Shown here: positions 24,441-37,975 of the stretch, one piece after another | Position numbering within the stretch: the first letter of the stretch is position 1 | Layout of the letters: every line of letters starts with the position of its first letter | Origin: Chrysomallon squamiferum | Taxonomy: Eukaryota > Mollusca > Gastropoda > Neomphalida > Peltospiridae | Direction of reading: 5' to 3' | DNA length: 64,000 nucleotides | Assembly (NCBI GenBank): GCA_012295275.1 | Contig: CM022665.1 | Coordinates: 9,600,476 to 9,664,475, forward strand | The notes under the pieces: model-generated | Databases searched by the model: none | What the model was told of the DNA's origin: nothing | The model's input: the letters and a program-made list of their open reading frames with translations, nothing else | Translations under genes and position numbers: made by a program

Positions 24441-24939
24441 TTTTTATAGATATGTTTTTTCTTGCTCTGTTGGTGGTATTGTAAATGCATCATAATCTTT
24501 TAAAGGTAGATGGTTGTAATAATAGTGGTGAGGCAGAGAAATGAAAGTAGGGAATCAGGGTAAACTATTCAAGTGTTTCTGAGATAGAAGATCTGCGTTA
24601 ATTCATATTACTGTTATTACTATTATTACTACAATATTTGCTGTTGTTGTTGTTCTTATTATTATTATTACTACTGCTGCTGCTACTACTACTAATTTAC
24701 CCCACTGCATTTTTTATTTAAGTCTAGCTTACTATTTTTTAATGAATAAATAAATAAATAAATACAAAACAAAAATATATATATATATATTATTTTTGTT
24801 TTGTTTTGAAAAGCTATTATTTTAAAAATGATGATACCAGTGTTTTAATTAATAATATAAAAAAAATATATATATGTGCATATGTAAGTACAAATGGTGT
24901 ATATTGTTACTAATGTATCTATATCTGTATGCATATAAT

Positions 24940-25167
24940 GGTGGCATGATAATGCAGATATTACAGTGTTGGACCTATAACCAAAAGGTCATGAGTTCAA
25001 TGCCTTGGAGCTGCAGTGTTGTGGTGATCGTGGTTCACTCAGTTGTGAAAACATGACAGGATATGATGGTTATGTGTATGATTAGTGAATTCTACCAATA
25101 TGGCAGTTTAGGTTGTATGCTCCCTGGGGGGTTGAGGTATGTGTTGGATAAAATAAGTGTATATATT

Positions 25168-25170
<3 letters not shown>
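24940..25170 (+). mobile_element. tRNA-derived SINE-like element
   Basis: The 5' part resembles a tRNA. 'gtggcatgataatgcagata' is in the box A position. 'ggacctataaccaaaaggtc' resembles an anticodon region. 'gagttcaatgcc' (24994-25004) matches the box B pattern. The order AACCAAAAGGTC then GAGTTC is typical of tRNA-derived SINEs in molluscs and related animals (recalled, not searched). The tail runs into a GT microsatellite. The copy is degraded, with CpGs apparently lost. The 3' border is approximate. Confidence 0.55.
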
Positions 25171-25206
<36 letters not shown>

Positions 25207-25275
25207 GTGTGTATATATGTATGTGTGTGCGTATGTGTATGCATGTGAATATATGTGTATGTGTATGAGCATGTG
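25167..25275. repeat. (GT)n/(GTAT)n compound microsatellite
   Basis: GT dinucleotides with TATG interruptions. Both strands appear open only because the repeat lacks stops. Confidence 0.9.
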
Positions 25276-25635
25276 TGCATGTTTTTTCAGTAAAACATGA
25301 TATAATAAACACAGAATGTATTTGACAAGAAATAAAAAAAATTCATTCTGTTCTATATATTAATATACATATTTTATATCACCCATATTTCAACACTGAG
25401 TGTCAGATATTGTGATAAATTGTACATGATGCAATATTTGTTTTATCTCAAAATTATTTTTTGTTATGGTATCACCTGTGGCATAGGGTGTTTCTGGTGT
25501 TTGCATTAATGGATGTTTTGTTTCAAGTTTGCATGTAATAATAAAGAAATCAATAACTGTTTTGTAGCCAACTAAAACTAAGAATAAATACAATTTAAAA
25601 AAGAAATGTAATTAAAAATAACAAATAATAATGAA

Positions 25636-25637
<2 letters not shown>

Positions 25638-25684
<47 letters not shown>
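25638..25684. repeat. (TAA)n microsatellite
   Basis: About 15 perfect TAA triplets. Confidence 0.95.
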
Positions 25685-25685
<1 letters not shown>

Positions 25686-26314
25686 GTATTGGTCATGGTG
25701 GTGATTGTAATCATTGTGACATGATGATGATTAAATAAATTAAGAGTTAATGAGTAAGAATAAAAGATAACTAAAAAAAATAAAAATAAATAAACTTCTT
25801 TATCTTTAAAAGGAAGTTCATGTTTGTAGATGAGAGGTATGATAAGTTTTCATAGTCCACTGTTTAGATTAGAAAATGTCAACCAAAGATTAACCTTATT
25901 ATCTCTTACACATTGATATCACTTTAACTACAATATATTTCAACTTTCTTCTTCTCCTTATTAGTTTTCTATAATTTTTCTTTTCTTTCTTTTTCTTAAT
26001 CTGTAATTTTATTTTAATTTTATTTAATTATTGCAGTTACGTAATGTTGATTGAACTGTTTACTGTTGTTTTAAAACTCATTGATTTATTGCCCATGGGA
26101 AGGTGCACATTAAAGAATTTTTATGGCTATTTGATTAGGCTAGCATGTTTAATCTATTTTGTTGTTAGTGTAAAAGAAGTGTATTACTGATGTCTAAAAC
26201 ACATTTACTATTAAAATGTGTTGATGTTGAAACAAAACATTTATTTATTATGGAGAGATGGTGCTGATTCAGAATGAAGTAATTATACATAACAGGCATG
26301 TACACATTCACAGT

Positions 26315-26317
<3 letters not shown>

Positions 26318-26379
<62 letters not shown>
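26318..26379. repeat. (AC)n microsatellite
   Basis: About 30 perfect AC dinucleotides. A second, interrupted AC block follows at 26481-26575. Confidence 0.95.
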
Positions 26380-26381
<2 letters not shown>

Positions 26382-26732
26382 CATATATACACACAGGATA
26401 CAAAAAAAAAATCACATACCTACATTTCTCAGTAATTTTTCAAAAGTTACAAACATGCATATCCACAAACCAAAATATTTGCACACACACACACACACAT
26501 ACACACACACATACACACACACACATACACACACATAAAGCACATCCCTAACACACACACAAACACACACAAAGCACATCCCTAACACATACACCACGCC
26601 AAATTTAAATCGTGCACCACCTTTACTACAGACAGTGATAGAACAGCTCCTGCACTGTACCACTTGATTGATTGAATCTATTTATAGCTCCACTCATTGA
26701 GCCTGCAATGTGTTCATTGATATTTTTTTCAG

Positions 26733-26854
26733 GGGAACGTTGAAGCAGCACACAGCCTTCTGCCCAGTAGAAGCACTCCAGTGAGAACTTCGTCACAGCA
26801 GTGTTTTGCGAAGCGGGAAAACACAGCGGCGTACAGCACTGGATTCAGCGTCAG
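26733..26854 (+). CDS. Coding exon 7 (residues 207-247, split codon)
   Basis: The acceptor is GATATTTTTTTCAG and the donor CAG|GTAAGA. The 40 codons plus two bases read GNVEAAHSLLPSRSTPVRTS and then SQQCFAKRENTAAYSTGFSV. Both other frames hit stops within the exon, which fixes the incoming phase at 0 and supports the GC donor upstream. The exon is much GC-richer than the surrounding intron and keeps several CpG dinucleotides (TCG, GCG, CGG, GCG). Confidence 0.78.
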
Positions 26855-28429
26855 GTAAGACAACAGTGTTTAACATTGCAGCATATTTTTTTAATGAACT
26901 TGTGTAATAGCATGATATCTCACCATGAAATTGGTTTTATTATCACACTGCCTGTGATGGAAGAGTGTTGTGTGTTTTTTAAATGTTACAGCTGTTTTGT
27001 ATTATTATTATTTTTTAATTTGTTTTAATTATGTGATGTTCAGGAGATTCTGAATAGTAAAATATTCCGTAATGTTATTAGATAATAATCCATATCTTGT
27101 AATAATTAATTTTAAATAATAACGTTGTTTCTTTAATATATATCTGTATATAAACACATACATATGTACATATACCTACATATGTATCCAACATAAAAAC
27201 ACATATACACGTGCACTATAAAATTTATATGTGTGGATATATATATATATAAAGCTGGGAACATAAAAAAAAAATATGTAATCAGTTTTCAAGTTTACAT
27301 ACTGATATTTTGAATATAAAACCGCATTATTTATATTTTATATCTGTAATATTGTTTTATATACATTAGACTGATTCTTCATTTAACATTAATGTTATTA
27401 AGCTAGCAGTTAGACTGAATAGATTATCATTATGTAGCTTTTCAGTATCTAGTAATGTTTAATACAAGTGATATACACTTAATGACATTATGTATAATAT
27501 ATAAATCTGATAAAGATTAATATTTACATGTTAAAACATATGAGTGGAGATCAGTGTTAACTGACTTGAATACAACTTCACGCTGTTTTTGAAATAATTT
27601 AGTAATAAATTATATTTTATTTTTGCAGTGTGTGTAAACCTGTCTGTCTCTTAAAATATATTTCTTGCAGATTTATTAAGTTATCTCACTGTTGGGTCAT
27701 TTCCAATAGGTACTCTGTAATGGGTGAATAAAATAACTTGGTATGTGCTGTATTGTTTGTGATAAAATAATAAGTTTGTAAATTCAGTACATAAACAGTT
27801 GAGAACTGTTTTGAATTTATAATTTATATACATAATCAGAAAAAACATCACTGTGCTAATGAACAATATGATACATTTTATTGCTGAATATTAAAAAAAG
27901 TTCATATCTATATATATATATAATTCTGTGAATATTTTTTATTTTCAGTTTAATAATTCTAATATTCAGCGCATTTTAAAAAATATTTTATTCCAATCAT
28001 TTTTTATTCTCTGTGTTACATAATTTTAATATTTTTACAGTGTGCTCTAGAGTACTGATTGTTAATACATAACAAATATTTAAAGCTAGCATTGTAGTAA
28101 TTGTTAACAGAAAAATTACATCTGTTTCTAGCCAATCAGTGTCATATAACTGTACTTTGTTGTTTATACTGTTAATTTATTATTAAATAAACTGGGATTT
28201 TTTTTTTTTCATTCTGTTTTATGCAGCAAAAACCTTTATCTTAGAGTGATAAAAATTATTAAAAAAAACACCTAATAAATAAATAAATAAATAAAAATTA
28301 TGTTAAATAAAATTATTAAAATAAACAATTTTAATTTGAAATATATTTTTTTTAATTTATCTGAAGGATTATTTAAACTAAAAAATATATCTTTATTACA
28401 CTTTGCTGCTGCTGCTGCCAAAACACAAC

Positions 28430-30180
28430 AACAAAAAAAAAAAAAAAAAAAAAAAACAAAAAAAAAAAATAAAAAAGTTGGTTAAAATATGTTAGCATTT
28501 TGTTTTTAAAGAAAGTTTAAAAATTAATAACAATAAATAAAATACAAAACAAAAAAGGGTGAAAAGTTTATAATATAAAAATTTCTTTTGAATAATAATA
28601 ACAACAATTAAAAAAAAAATATATATATATATAAAAGAAAAAAATTCATCCATTCATACATATGTAATAATCAAATTGTTTTAAAAAATGTACCATACAT
28701 TAATATATTGTCAGATACTGTTAACATCATTAAACACTTAAAACATTTCTACATTTTCATATTTTCATTTTTTTTTACATTGTCTACATTAACGTTTAAA
28801 GCTTAAAATAGCTGATAATATTACACACCTAATGTTACAACAGCAAATGGTGTTTGAAATGGGTCAGGAAACCACATGTTTTTAAACAGGAACCATACAG
28901 CACTTTACCATATCATCTGAAACACTGCTTGCTAAGCACCTGTCTGCAGAGAACTATTTTTTTAAATATTTTATTTCAGGAAGTGTATTACAAACACGAC
29001 AGGAATAAGTCAAGATTACACCCTTTTTATGTTAGTTACAGTTATTATTTATTTTTTTTCCCCTATTTTATATATATAAGACTTTTTTGTTGTCTTAAAT
29101 AAAAAAAAAATCATTTTTTTAATTTAATTTGATTTGTATTTGTTTTTGTTTTTTATTCTTAGGTTGTCACAGTTTTTTTTTTTTAATATTTCACCAAATT
29201 GAAAACTTGATCTAAAAAATTTGTTTCTGGAGCTATTTTTGAGATAAATAAAAAAATTTAGAATAGAAAATATAAACATATCACATACACACATTCACAA
29301 ATATATATGTATAGACACATTCTAATTCAAATTCTTAATAATTTTTTTAACTAATTAGAACAATATTAACTGGTAAATTTAATTTATTTTGTTTTATATT
29401 TTTTTTAATATATTTTTTAAAAATTTTATTTTATTTTATTTTATTTTTTATTTTTAATTTTATTTTATTTTATTTTATTTTATTTTATTTTATTTTATTT
29501 TATTTTATTTTATTTTATTATTTTTTGTAATTCGCTTCATAAATGAATGTTTCCAGATTCATATTACAAATATTTATTGTTAATCATTAGTTCATTATTT
29601 TACTTATTGCATATTTTATAGCTGAAATTATTTTTTAGTTTAATGATAGAGCCAGACATAAAAACAATTTACATTTTTATTGTGATTTTTTTTTTTTTAA
29701 CAATTTCCCTTAGCATATTTTTTTTTTTTTTTTAATATACTTTTAGATTGTTGGCTTTTTTTTTTATTTTTTTTTTTTTTTTCTAGGGGTTTACTTTTTG
29801 TTTGTTTTTTGAAAAGTTGTTATTTAATATGGAAGTCAAAGCAAAAAAAAAAGAAAAAAAGTAGGCAGTAACCAATTAATTCTAAAAATAATATCTTGCT
29901 TTAAAAGACATTAGATTCTGCTAAAGGCAGCCAAGTTTTTATTTATCTTATTCTTATGACATCACTAAAAATAGTATTATTGTTGTTGTTTTGATACTGT
30001 TATTATTATTGTTAATATCGTAATTATTGTTATTGTTGTTGGTGTTATGTTTAGTGTTATTATTGTTGTTTTTGTTATTATTATTTAAAAAAAAAAAAAA
30101 CAACATAAAAATAAATAAATAAAAAGTTTTAAAAATCAAATTAAAAAAGATAAGATGAAAATCTCTAAATGTCATATTTT
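28430..30180. repeat. AT desert with homopolymers and TTTTA/TTG repeats
   Basis: A tracts (28434-28470), long T tracts (29690-29780), the TTTTA array, and ATT/GTT triplets (29980-30080). Nothing codes here. Confidence 0.8.
29424..29520. repeat. (TTTTA)n microsatellite
   Basis: About 19 pentamers with one interruption near 29448-29460. Confidence 0.95.
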
Positions 30181-32689
30181 GAAAAAAAAATATATTCTTT
30201 AATAAAAATTTAAAACTAGCTTAATAGAAGAATTCCAAAAATTTAACCAGTATGTTTTCTCTCACCTCTGTAATCAGTGTACAATACAGGATCAGCACAT
30301 TTCCTTTCTTCCTAATGATTTGATGAATGAAAAAATACTTAACACAAGCTGAAAAAGCAGGGCAAATATTTTCCCTAACAGCATTGAGTGCATTTTTTTG
30401 GTTTTTAGTGATTGTGGTTTCTCTTGTTAAATTTTCGTGTTACTTGTTCAGTTTGGAACTAGTTCAAGTATTTGTTCTTTTTTTGTTTTTTCGTAAGGGT
30501 AATGTTAAAGCATTATTCTTTATGGTTTATTTAAAAGTTCAGTTTATTATCTTGTCTGGTGTAAAAGGTTTTGGTTTTCTTTCTTTCTGTATTATTATTA
30601 TTATTATATAAATACATATATATTGTATTATTTATTACATATACATATCTCTTTTTTTTATTGTTTATATAGTTTATATTATCATTACTGAAAACAAGAA
30701 GCAGAATAAAATATAATGGAGTTTATCAGATAAATCAGTTTTTTGATATATGAGTATTTTATGAAAGGAAACAAAATAATTTCATTTTGTTAGTGTTCAA
30801 CAGTGGATAAAAAATTATGAAATGTACTGAAATAGGGCAAAACAAGAAGAAATGTTTTATTTTTATATTTTTTTCAACAGTTGACTATTTCCTTATTTTA
30901 TTCTTTTCCAAGACTTTATCATAAACTTTTAAAAGAATAATTTGTTTCTGTCACCATCTGAACACAAATATTAAAATTAATGAAATGTATTCACTTCAGG
31001 GGAATTTAGGAAGATATCTTTAGCTGTTTGATAAAGTCTTTGCTATCTGCACACTTTTTTAATAGTTTTGTGATATCAAGCACTCAGCTAACATGTGTTT
31101 GTCCTATTATCCATTCAAGACAGACTTAGAAAGTTTGTACATTAAAGGCCATGGTATGTCCTGTCTTGTCAGTGGAAACTTTCATTTACAAAATTCTTGC
31201 TGGTAGGTGAAAAAAAAAATATACCGGGTTTTGTATAATGATTATGTATGTCTGACAAACATAAATAACAAATCTTTACTGGTGCCATTAAACAAATACA
31301 AGCTGAACATTCCTCATCCAAGATACATGTGGATGGAGATATGTTATGTGTGTGACACATATCATTATTTGAAATATTTACATGAATATTTAAAGAGGCT
31401 GTGAAAAAAGACTAAAAGATAAGCAATAATTAACTTGGCCATTCAGAAATGGTTTCGGGTTTCAGAGATTTTTTTTTTTTTTTTAAATTTAGGATCTTGG
31501 CTTCTAGAATTTTTATTTTATTTTATTTTTTTTTTAATTTATTTATTTACATTAAATAGTACTTCTAGGAAATATTTATTTATTTTATATATATATATGT
31601 TATTTATTTTTTATTTATATTTATTTATTTTCTGTTTGTTTGTTCAAAGAAAGAAAAAAATAAGTTGTTTTTTTAGCAATTCAAATTTTTTACAATTAAT
31701 TTCGAAAGACGTTTGACACTGGTGATGAGTTATAAATGAACAAGGAAGTCCTTACGCCAGGCTTTATTGACCCACAAGAATCAATATGCCTGCTTTTGTC
31801 CACCACCTTTCCTTTAAAATATGACATCAGGTCTGATTAGGTTTTAGCAAGACATGAAAATAGTTCCTGTGACATATTGCATTTATCGTACAAAATGTAT
31901 TTCCATTGCTTTTGGGACATGTTAAATTAATAGAAAATATTTCATTTGACAGACTGTTTATTTTCTATCTATACATGTATTTTGAAATGGCAGTTTATTG
32001 CTGTGCATCAATTCTTTTTAAGGTTTAGTTACTTTCTGTGTGGCTTATAATCCAGCCATTATCATTATAGCTGCTATATTAAAATGAGGGAGAGAGAGAA
32101 AAATAGAGAAAAATAGAGAGAGAAGAAATATATAGGTATAGAAATTTATGAAGTATTACCAAGTTATTAATTAGTAAGAAACAAAATAAGACAAATGATT
32201 TTGCCCACTCAAAGATGGCATGATGGAAAAAAAATCAGAAGTTAAACCTGATGACTTCATGTTTTAAGGCTATTAACTTTACAGTCTACTGTAAATGAAA
32301 TTAGACTTCTTTGTTTTTATAATGTCTTTTATGATGTTTTGTCAAAAGAACTAGGAAGTTCATTAACAAAGGATTCTGCCCTAAAGGAATCATTTTGATG
32401 GAGGGTTTTTTCTATTCATTTTTTTTTATTTTTTATTTTTCATTTTTTAATCTTTTAATCCTCTTTTCTTTTTTCTTTTTTTAAAGTTTAAAGTTTAAAA
32501 ATAGATGTAGTTATTACCATTTACATTCTCTTTTCAAAGGTTTCTTGAGTTCCAATACTATGGAGAACTACATCATCATTCAGTTACATTCCACTTTCCG
32601 TCATTTAAATATTTAATGGTTTTAGGTTTTTTGGGGTTTTTTTTTAGATTTAATTTTTTAGTTTCAATTAGAGAGTTTGAAAAAGATAA

Positions 32690-32845
32690 ATTGAATTCAG
32701 GTTTCTCAGATTAGCAGCCATATAATTGCATTACGTGGTAATTAGCTCTCACCAGAGATTTTTTAATGGCTGTAAGCAGACAATTCTACGTGGAAAAATA
32801 ATTACAAAGGTCATTTCAGTCATTTTCTATAAAAAGGCACAAAAA
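32690..32845. promoter_or_regulatory. Unique intronic island with homeodomain-type sites
   Basis: A non-repetitive stretch between T-rich sequence. It holds several TAATTA/TAATTAG-like cores ('cgtggtaattagctc', 'aaaataattacaaagg'), 'tacgtgg' twice and 'aatggctg'. The composition is that of a conserved non-coding element, but conservation cannot be tested here. Confidence 0.25.
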
Positions 32846-32883
32846 ATATTTAGGGTCTTGACTGACTGAGAGAATCTCATAAA

Positions 32884-33075
32884 TAATTTTTTTTAAATTA
32901 CATTTTTAAATCTGATAAATTATTTTTTTAATTACCTGTTTTGGGTTTTTTTTGTTTGTTTTTTTATTAAATCTGAAGAATTATGTTTTTAAATATATAT
33001 TTTTTAATCTGATAAATTATGTTTTTTTAAATACATTTTTTTATTAATCTGATATATATTTTTTTAAATTCATCT
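32884..33075 (+). repeat. Degenerate T-rich minisatellite
   Basis: 'aatctgataaattatgtttt' plus 'taaatacatttttt' repeats about five times with variable T runs. Confidence 0.7.
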
Positions 33076-35030
33076 TTCATAGTTTTACAGTGTTATAAAC
33101 AATATAATAATTTCCACAAATAAAATAAGTTTAGTTCTTTTTAATATATTAACTGATCAATAAAATTAAACATTGAAACTGTCTATTTACATTGTGGAAA
33201 TGCTATTCATTTTGATATATAATAGTTATTAAATGTCATTTATTAGCTGAAAGGCAGTTACATAACACTATTTGGTTTATTAAACAGCTCACCAACAAGG
33301 ATGGATTGATTAAATGACCAGCCATGCCTCAGTAAGCTAAACCCACTCCTATTAATTTTGGGTTAGTGAAATCAACCCATCAGTTTTGCAGCTTTCCATT
33401 ATCATTCTTATTTTATTATTTAAGTAATTAATTGCAACTTAATCATCCATTTTGTAGACACAATTACATGGTTGTACCATAGCCATGCAAGTGAGAAAAT
33501 AACGTAATTCAAGCAGATTATGCATTCATGAAAGCTTGAAAGCATTTTTATTTGTTTATTTTTATTTTATTTTATGATATTTTTTTTGTTTTTTGTTGTT
33601 TTTTTTGCTGTAAAAGAGATTTGTTCTCTAATGTAAATAAGTGACAAATGAAAACAAATTTGAAATCATATGCAGGTAAGAACAGGATGATGATTTGTTA
33701 ATCACATTATAATCAGTGTATAAGAATTAATATTACATTGTCCTTAGTGCTGGCTGTGTAAGATACTTCTTGTTGTTAAGACAGATCATATAAATTAATT
33801 CTAGTTGTATTTTTTTGTTTGTTTGCTTGTTTATCTGTTTTTGGTTGTCGGGTTTTTCAGATGTTGTTTTTTTGTTTATTCTCCAGAATGTTCTTCATCA
33901 TTCCTAAATTTGAGGTTTTTTTCATTAACAGAAATAATTTGAAAATCATATTTTTATAAATGGTGTAAAATTTCTAATATTAAAACTAAGTATATATTCC
34001 AGTGTATCTGTATGTCATCATTTAATCTATTGTTCACATTACTCTTACAAATAAAACTGATAATAAAGCATTATTACAAAGGTAAAAATAATAATAATAA
34101 TAATAATAACACAATGATAATAACAAATACATAAATGTATAAATACATAAATATATAAATGTTGATCATATTTAACAGGTTTTCTCTCTTGTTTTCTGTA
34201 CATTCTTAAACTATTGGTATGTTGTCACAAAAGAGAAAACTAAAAAAAACAGTTCTTTCTTTATTCCTTCACCTAGCTGATTTGATGATATGTGTATTTT
34301 ATTATACATCTTTCATTGTCTTAAGTGAAATTTACCATTTGTAAAATACTGTATACAACATACATTCCTTTGTGTTTGGATTTTACGTTACATTTTAATT
34401 TAGCTTTTGAATTTTTTATGAATATTGATCATCACTTTCATTCACATATCTTTCTTTGACAACTAAAAACAGATGAACTATGTCTTAATTCTTGGCTGTT
34501 ATTAAACATTAATGTTTACTTGTGTTTTTAACTGATGTTTCCAATAAATGTAATTCTTTTTTTTTTTGTAATTAAAAAAAAATGCTTTTGTATAAAACTT
34601 TCATTGATACTTCATTCATTCATATATTTATCATCATATTGTTACTTACCTTTTGTTTGCTAAATCTGGCACACAAAAGATGAATGTACTTTTAAAAATA
34701 ATTGAATAATACCTTATTTTCTGTTTTCTTTTAAAAGTATATTTTTAAAACTGATTTCTATAAAAGCATTCAGCTCTCCTTGTGTGTGTGTGCACTTTTA
34801 TATAACATTCTGTCAAGCTTTTCAAGGTTAAAAAATAATCAATAGTTTTTAAAAAAATAATATAAATAAAAAGGGAAGTGACAGAAAGAATAAAAGAAAT
34901 ACTTATTATCTTTTTTTTAAAAATATGCAATGATAATTGAATAACAAATATTAGTTTATTTTCTGACTAATATATGGATTCATTCATTCAGACACACACA
35001 CACAGAGACACATCTTCAGACCCATACATC

Positions 35031-35045
<15 letters not shown>

Positions 35046-35092
<47 letters not shown>
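35046..35092. repeat. (AC)n microsatellite
   Basis: About 22 AC dinucleotides in an ACAT/ACAC compound region (34990-35170), followed by an AG/GACA tail near 35206-35230. Confidence 0.95.
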
Positions 35093-35097
<5 letters not shown>

Positions 35098-35514
35098 ATA
35101 TACACACACCTCCATAGGCATGCATACATACATACACTCCTACATACACACATACACAGACTCATACATACTGATGTGTTTGTATATGTGTGTGGTTTTT
35201 GGTACTGAGAGAGAGAGAGACAGACAGATATATATATATATATAAAAACAGGTAAAGATCTAATTATGTGCAATATAACCTACTTTTTGACTTCATAATT
35301 GTAATCAGCAGGTGAGAAATAGATATAATCTAAATTTAGCTAACAGAACACCAAGAATAACCTGACAGAAATAATCAGGCATGACAATAAGAAATAGGTT
35401 AACGGCAGGAAGATAAGAGATTTGTTTTTGTTTTTAAAGACAGTTCTTATTATTCAAAAAACTAAACAAGAGTAACAAAAAGTCCTGTTATTTGTGGCAG
35501 TATTCTCTAAATAT

Positions 35515-36085
35515 AGAACATTCAGTTAAAATATTGTTTGATTTTGTTTTTAAAAGAATGCTGGTAAATGTTGATATTAATATGGAAAATTAAGTTAAAA
35601 CACTTTTTTTTTTTTTTTTTTTTCTCAAGAGAATGCATGCTAGTAAAATGTATGAAAATGTTTATAAAAATATATTAATATGGAACATTCAGTAAAATTT
35701 TACTTTTTAAAAAATAAGAAAAAGAATATAGGTATAATATATGAATATGATGATGAAAATGCTTTTGAATAAGGAACATTTAGTAAAATTCAGTTTTAAT
35801 TTTAATTTTTTTTTTTAATGCTGGTAAAACAAGTATGTGAAAATGCTGATGAAAATGTATTAATACAGAATATTTAGTAAAGTCCATTTTTTATTTAAAA
35901 AAAATTTTTTTTTAATAAAATACTTCAAAATGTATTTAATATGGAAAATTCAGTAAAAACCATGTTTTTTTATTATTATTTTTTTTTTTTTTAAATTAAT
36001 GAAAATGCTAATGAATATGATTTTAATATAGTAAAAATCTATTTTATTTTTATATATTTTTAAATAAATAAAAATGATGATGAAA
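35515..36085 (+). repeat. Degenerate tandem repeat, about 70-97 bp unit
   Basis: A phrase like 'gatgaaaatgtattaatatg' followed by 'gaacattcagtaaaatt' and a long T tract recurs about seven times (marker positions near 35521, 35591, 35688, 35778, 35872, 35949, 36029). Confidence 0.75.
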
Positions 36086-37171
36086 ATGTGTTAAATTTTA
36101 CTGATTTATTTTGTTTATTTTTAATTAAATAATTATTCTTACAAGATATATTTATTGATTGAGCTGTCACTAAGACACAGTACAGCATATATGAACTCCA
36201 TAACAATTAGCCAGTGTAGAAAAATAAATAATGGCAGCCATTATTATGATACATATAATTTTCCTGAAACAAACTTCATTATAAATGAAAAAAACAACAA
36301 CTTTGGTTTATATAAAGATAAGGTATGTTGTATATTCTAGCCATACTCCCATTGATTTCATGTATGAGTAAAGCAAGTCAGCTGCAGTTTTTGTAACTCA
36401 AGAATTAATCTACTCAGATTGATACACAAGTATAAATAATATGTAGATAATTTATATATCAGCCCTTGTTTATACCATTCAACAAGGTGTTAATGAAGAC
36501 CACCTGCAGAAAATGGGCAAAAGAAAAAGCTTGTTTTAATTTGAAACTATATATTTAAGTGATGAAAATTCAACTGTACACGTTTCTCCATTGTCTTTGT
36601 GTACTGTTGTTCATCCATTTTATGTATCCATATAGCTTAAACTTTGGGATAACTTTTTTGTACCTGTATGCACCTGTAAGTTTGTATGTGTGTATGTATG
36701 GATTGTTTTAAGAATGTGTGTGCTTTTGTTATTATTATTATTATTATCATCATCATCGTCATCATCATCAACAGAAAAAGATATCAGTGGGCAATAATCT
36801 CACATCAGACAAGTCATTTAATGCAAAAACACAAATGCAGATAAATGCAGACACACACACACACACACAACTATTCACAGATTCAGGTGCCTGTACACTG
36901 ACATACACACACAGACACACGTGAGTGTTTACACACACGTTCAGCAAACACATATTTTCATACACAAATCACACAAACATTTTTACTCACCTACACTCAC
37001 ACTTTTCAACCCACCTCTTCATCTGTTAATTATTTTTAAGAAAACATTTCAGAGTGGCAGAAAAATCAATGACCAGTGACAGATCAGAAGGAATCATGGC
37101 CTGGAGAAAAAGAAAAAAAAAATATTGTGTTGCCATGTTAATGATTCTGACACCAAGGTTCAAATTTGTCA

Positions 37172-37590
37172 CAGGTTTTAGTAATCAATGATGATTTCAT
37201 GGTAGATTGCAAATACAAGATATATTGTATAGGGTGTTTTTTCTTCATAATTCCTACATATGTGCTCATGTATTGTGTTCAAACATTATTTAGATATTTA
37301 TACAAAGATTTATTCAACCACATGTTTATCGTTTAGTTTACCTTTCTCAATATGTATACATGTCAAATATTTCAGTGATGTGTGAAATGAAATCAGGTGC
37401 TCAAATGACACCTATTGAAAAATGCTATGAACTTTCCAACCCAGTAACTATTTAGATTCTAATAATCAGTGACAATTTCATGGTAGATTGCAATTACAGG
37501 ATATTGTATGATTTTAATTTCTTTTTTTTTTTTTTTTCTTTTTTTTTTTACATAGTTCATACATACATGCCCATGTATTTGTTTAGATTC
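37172..37590 (+). repeat. Local duplication around dispersed repeat copy 2
   Basis: 'atttcatggtagattgcaa' followed by 'tacaagatat...gtat' at about 37180-37240 recurs at about 37470-37510. The later parts also match ('acatatgtgctcatgtatt' and 'acatacatgcccatgtatt'). The two lie on either side of the dispersed repeat at 37293-37455. Confidence 0.75.
37293..37455 (+). repeat. Dispersed repeat family, copy 2
   Basis: Homologous to 14585-14742 over the whole length, with roughly one-quarter of positions changed or shifted by short indels. Confidence 0.75.
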
Positions 37591-37975
37591 TAATTCTTAT
37601 TGCAGTTACAAAAAAAAATGTTGGTGTTTATATTTCATGAAAAAAAGAGGTGCTTGCCTACCCAACCTTAACACTAACCCTCTCTCATTCTCTCTGTCTC
37701 TCTCTGTTTCATCACATATGTTTTTATCGATTAAAATACATATATTATATCTATAAGTATTAAAACATACATCAGCTGTAAAGTGTCCACACCTATATCA
37801 ACATTTCAGCTTGCATTCTACACACATCTGAAATTGCAATTACATGTTTCAAATATGTTCGTTATCATAACATGCCAGTTGGTGGCAGCATATTAAAAAA
37901 CCATAAAATAACTTCTTTTTTCCTTAATTACACGTAATTAACCTATCTTTACTTCCTAATTGCCACTTGCACAAG

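Larger units (their letters stand above)
19942..26732 (+). other. GC-AG intron (6.8 kb)
   Basis: It starts GCAAGT and ends TTTTTTTCAG. It holds AC microsatellites, a CT/CACT-rich stretch (about 22840-23140), a local duplication (22591 and 23665), two CRE palindromes and a SINE-like element. No coding exon is needed within it, because exons 6 and 7 match in phase. Confidence 0.65.

Noticed and set aside
29954-30175. Asn-rich minus ORF
   Set aside because: It is a translation of ATT/GTT triplets in an AT desert.
31207-31404. 65-residue plus ORF and overlapping minus ORF
   Set aside because: No acceptor and donor pair fits either frame, and exons 7 and 8 already match across this interval.
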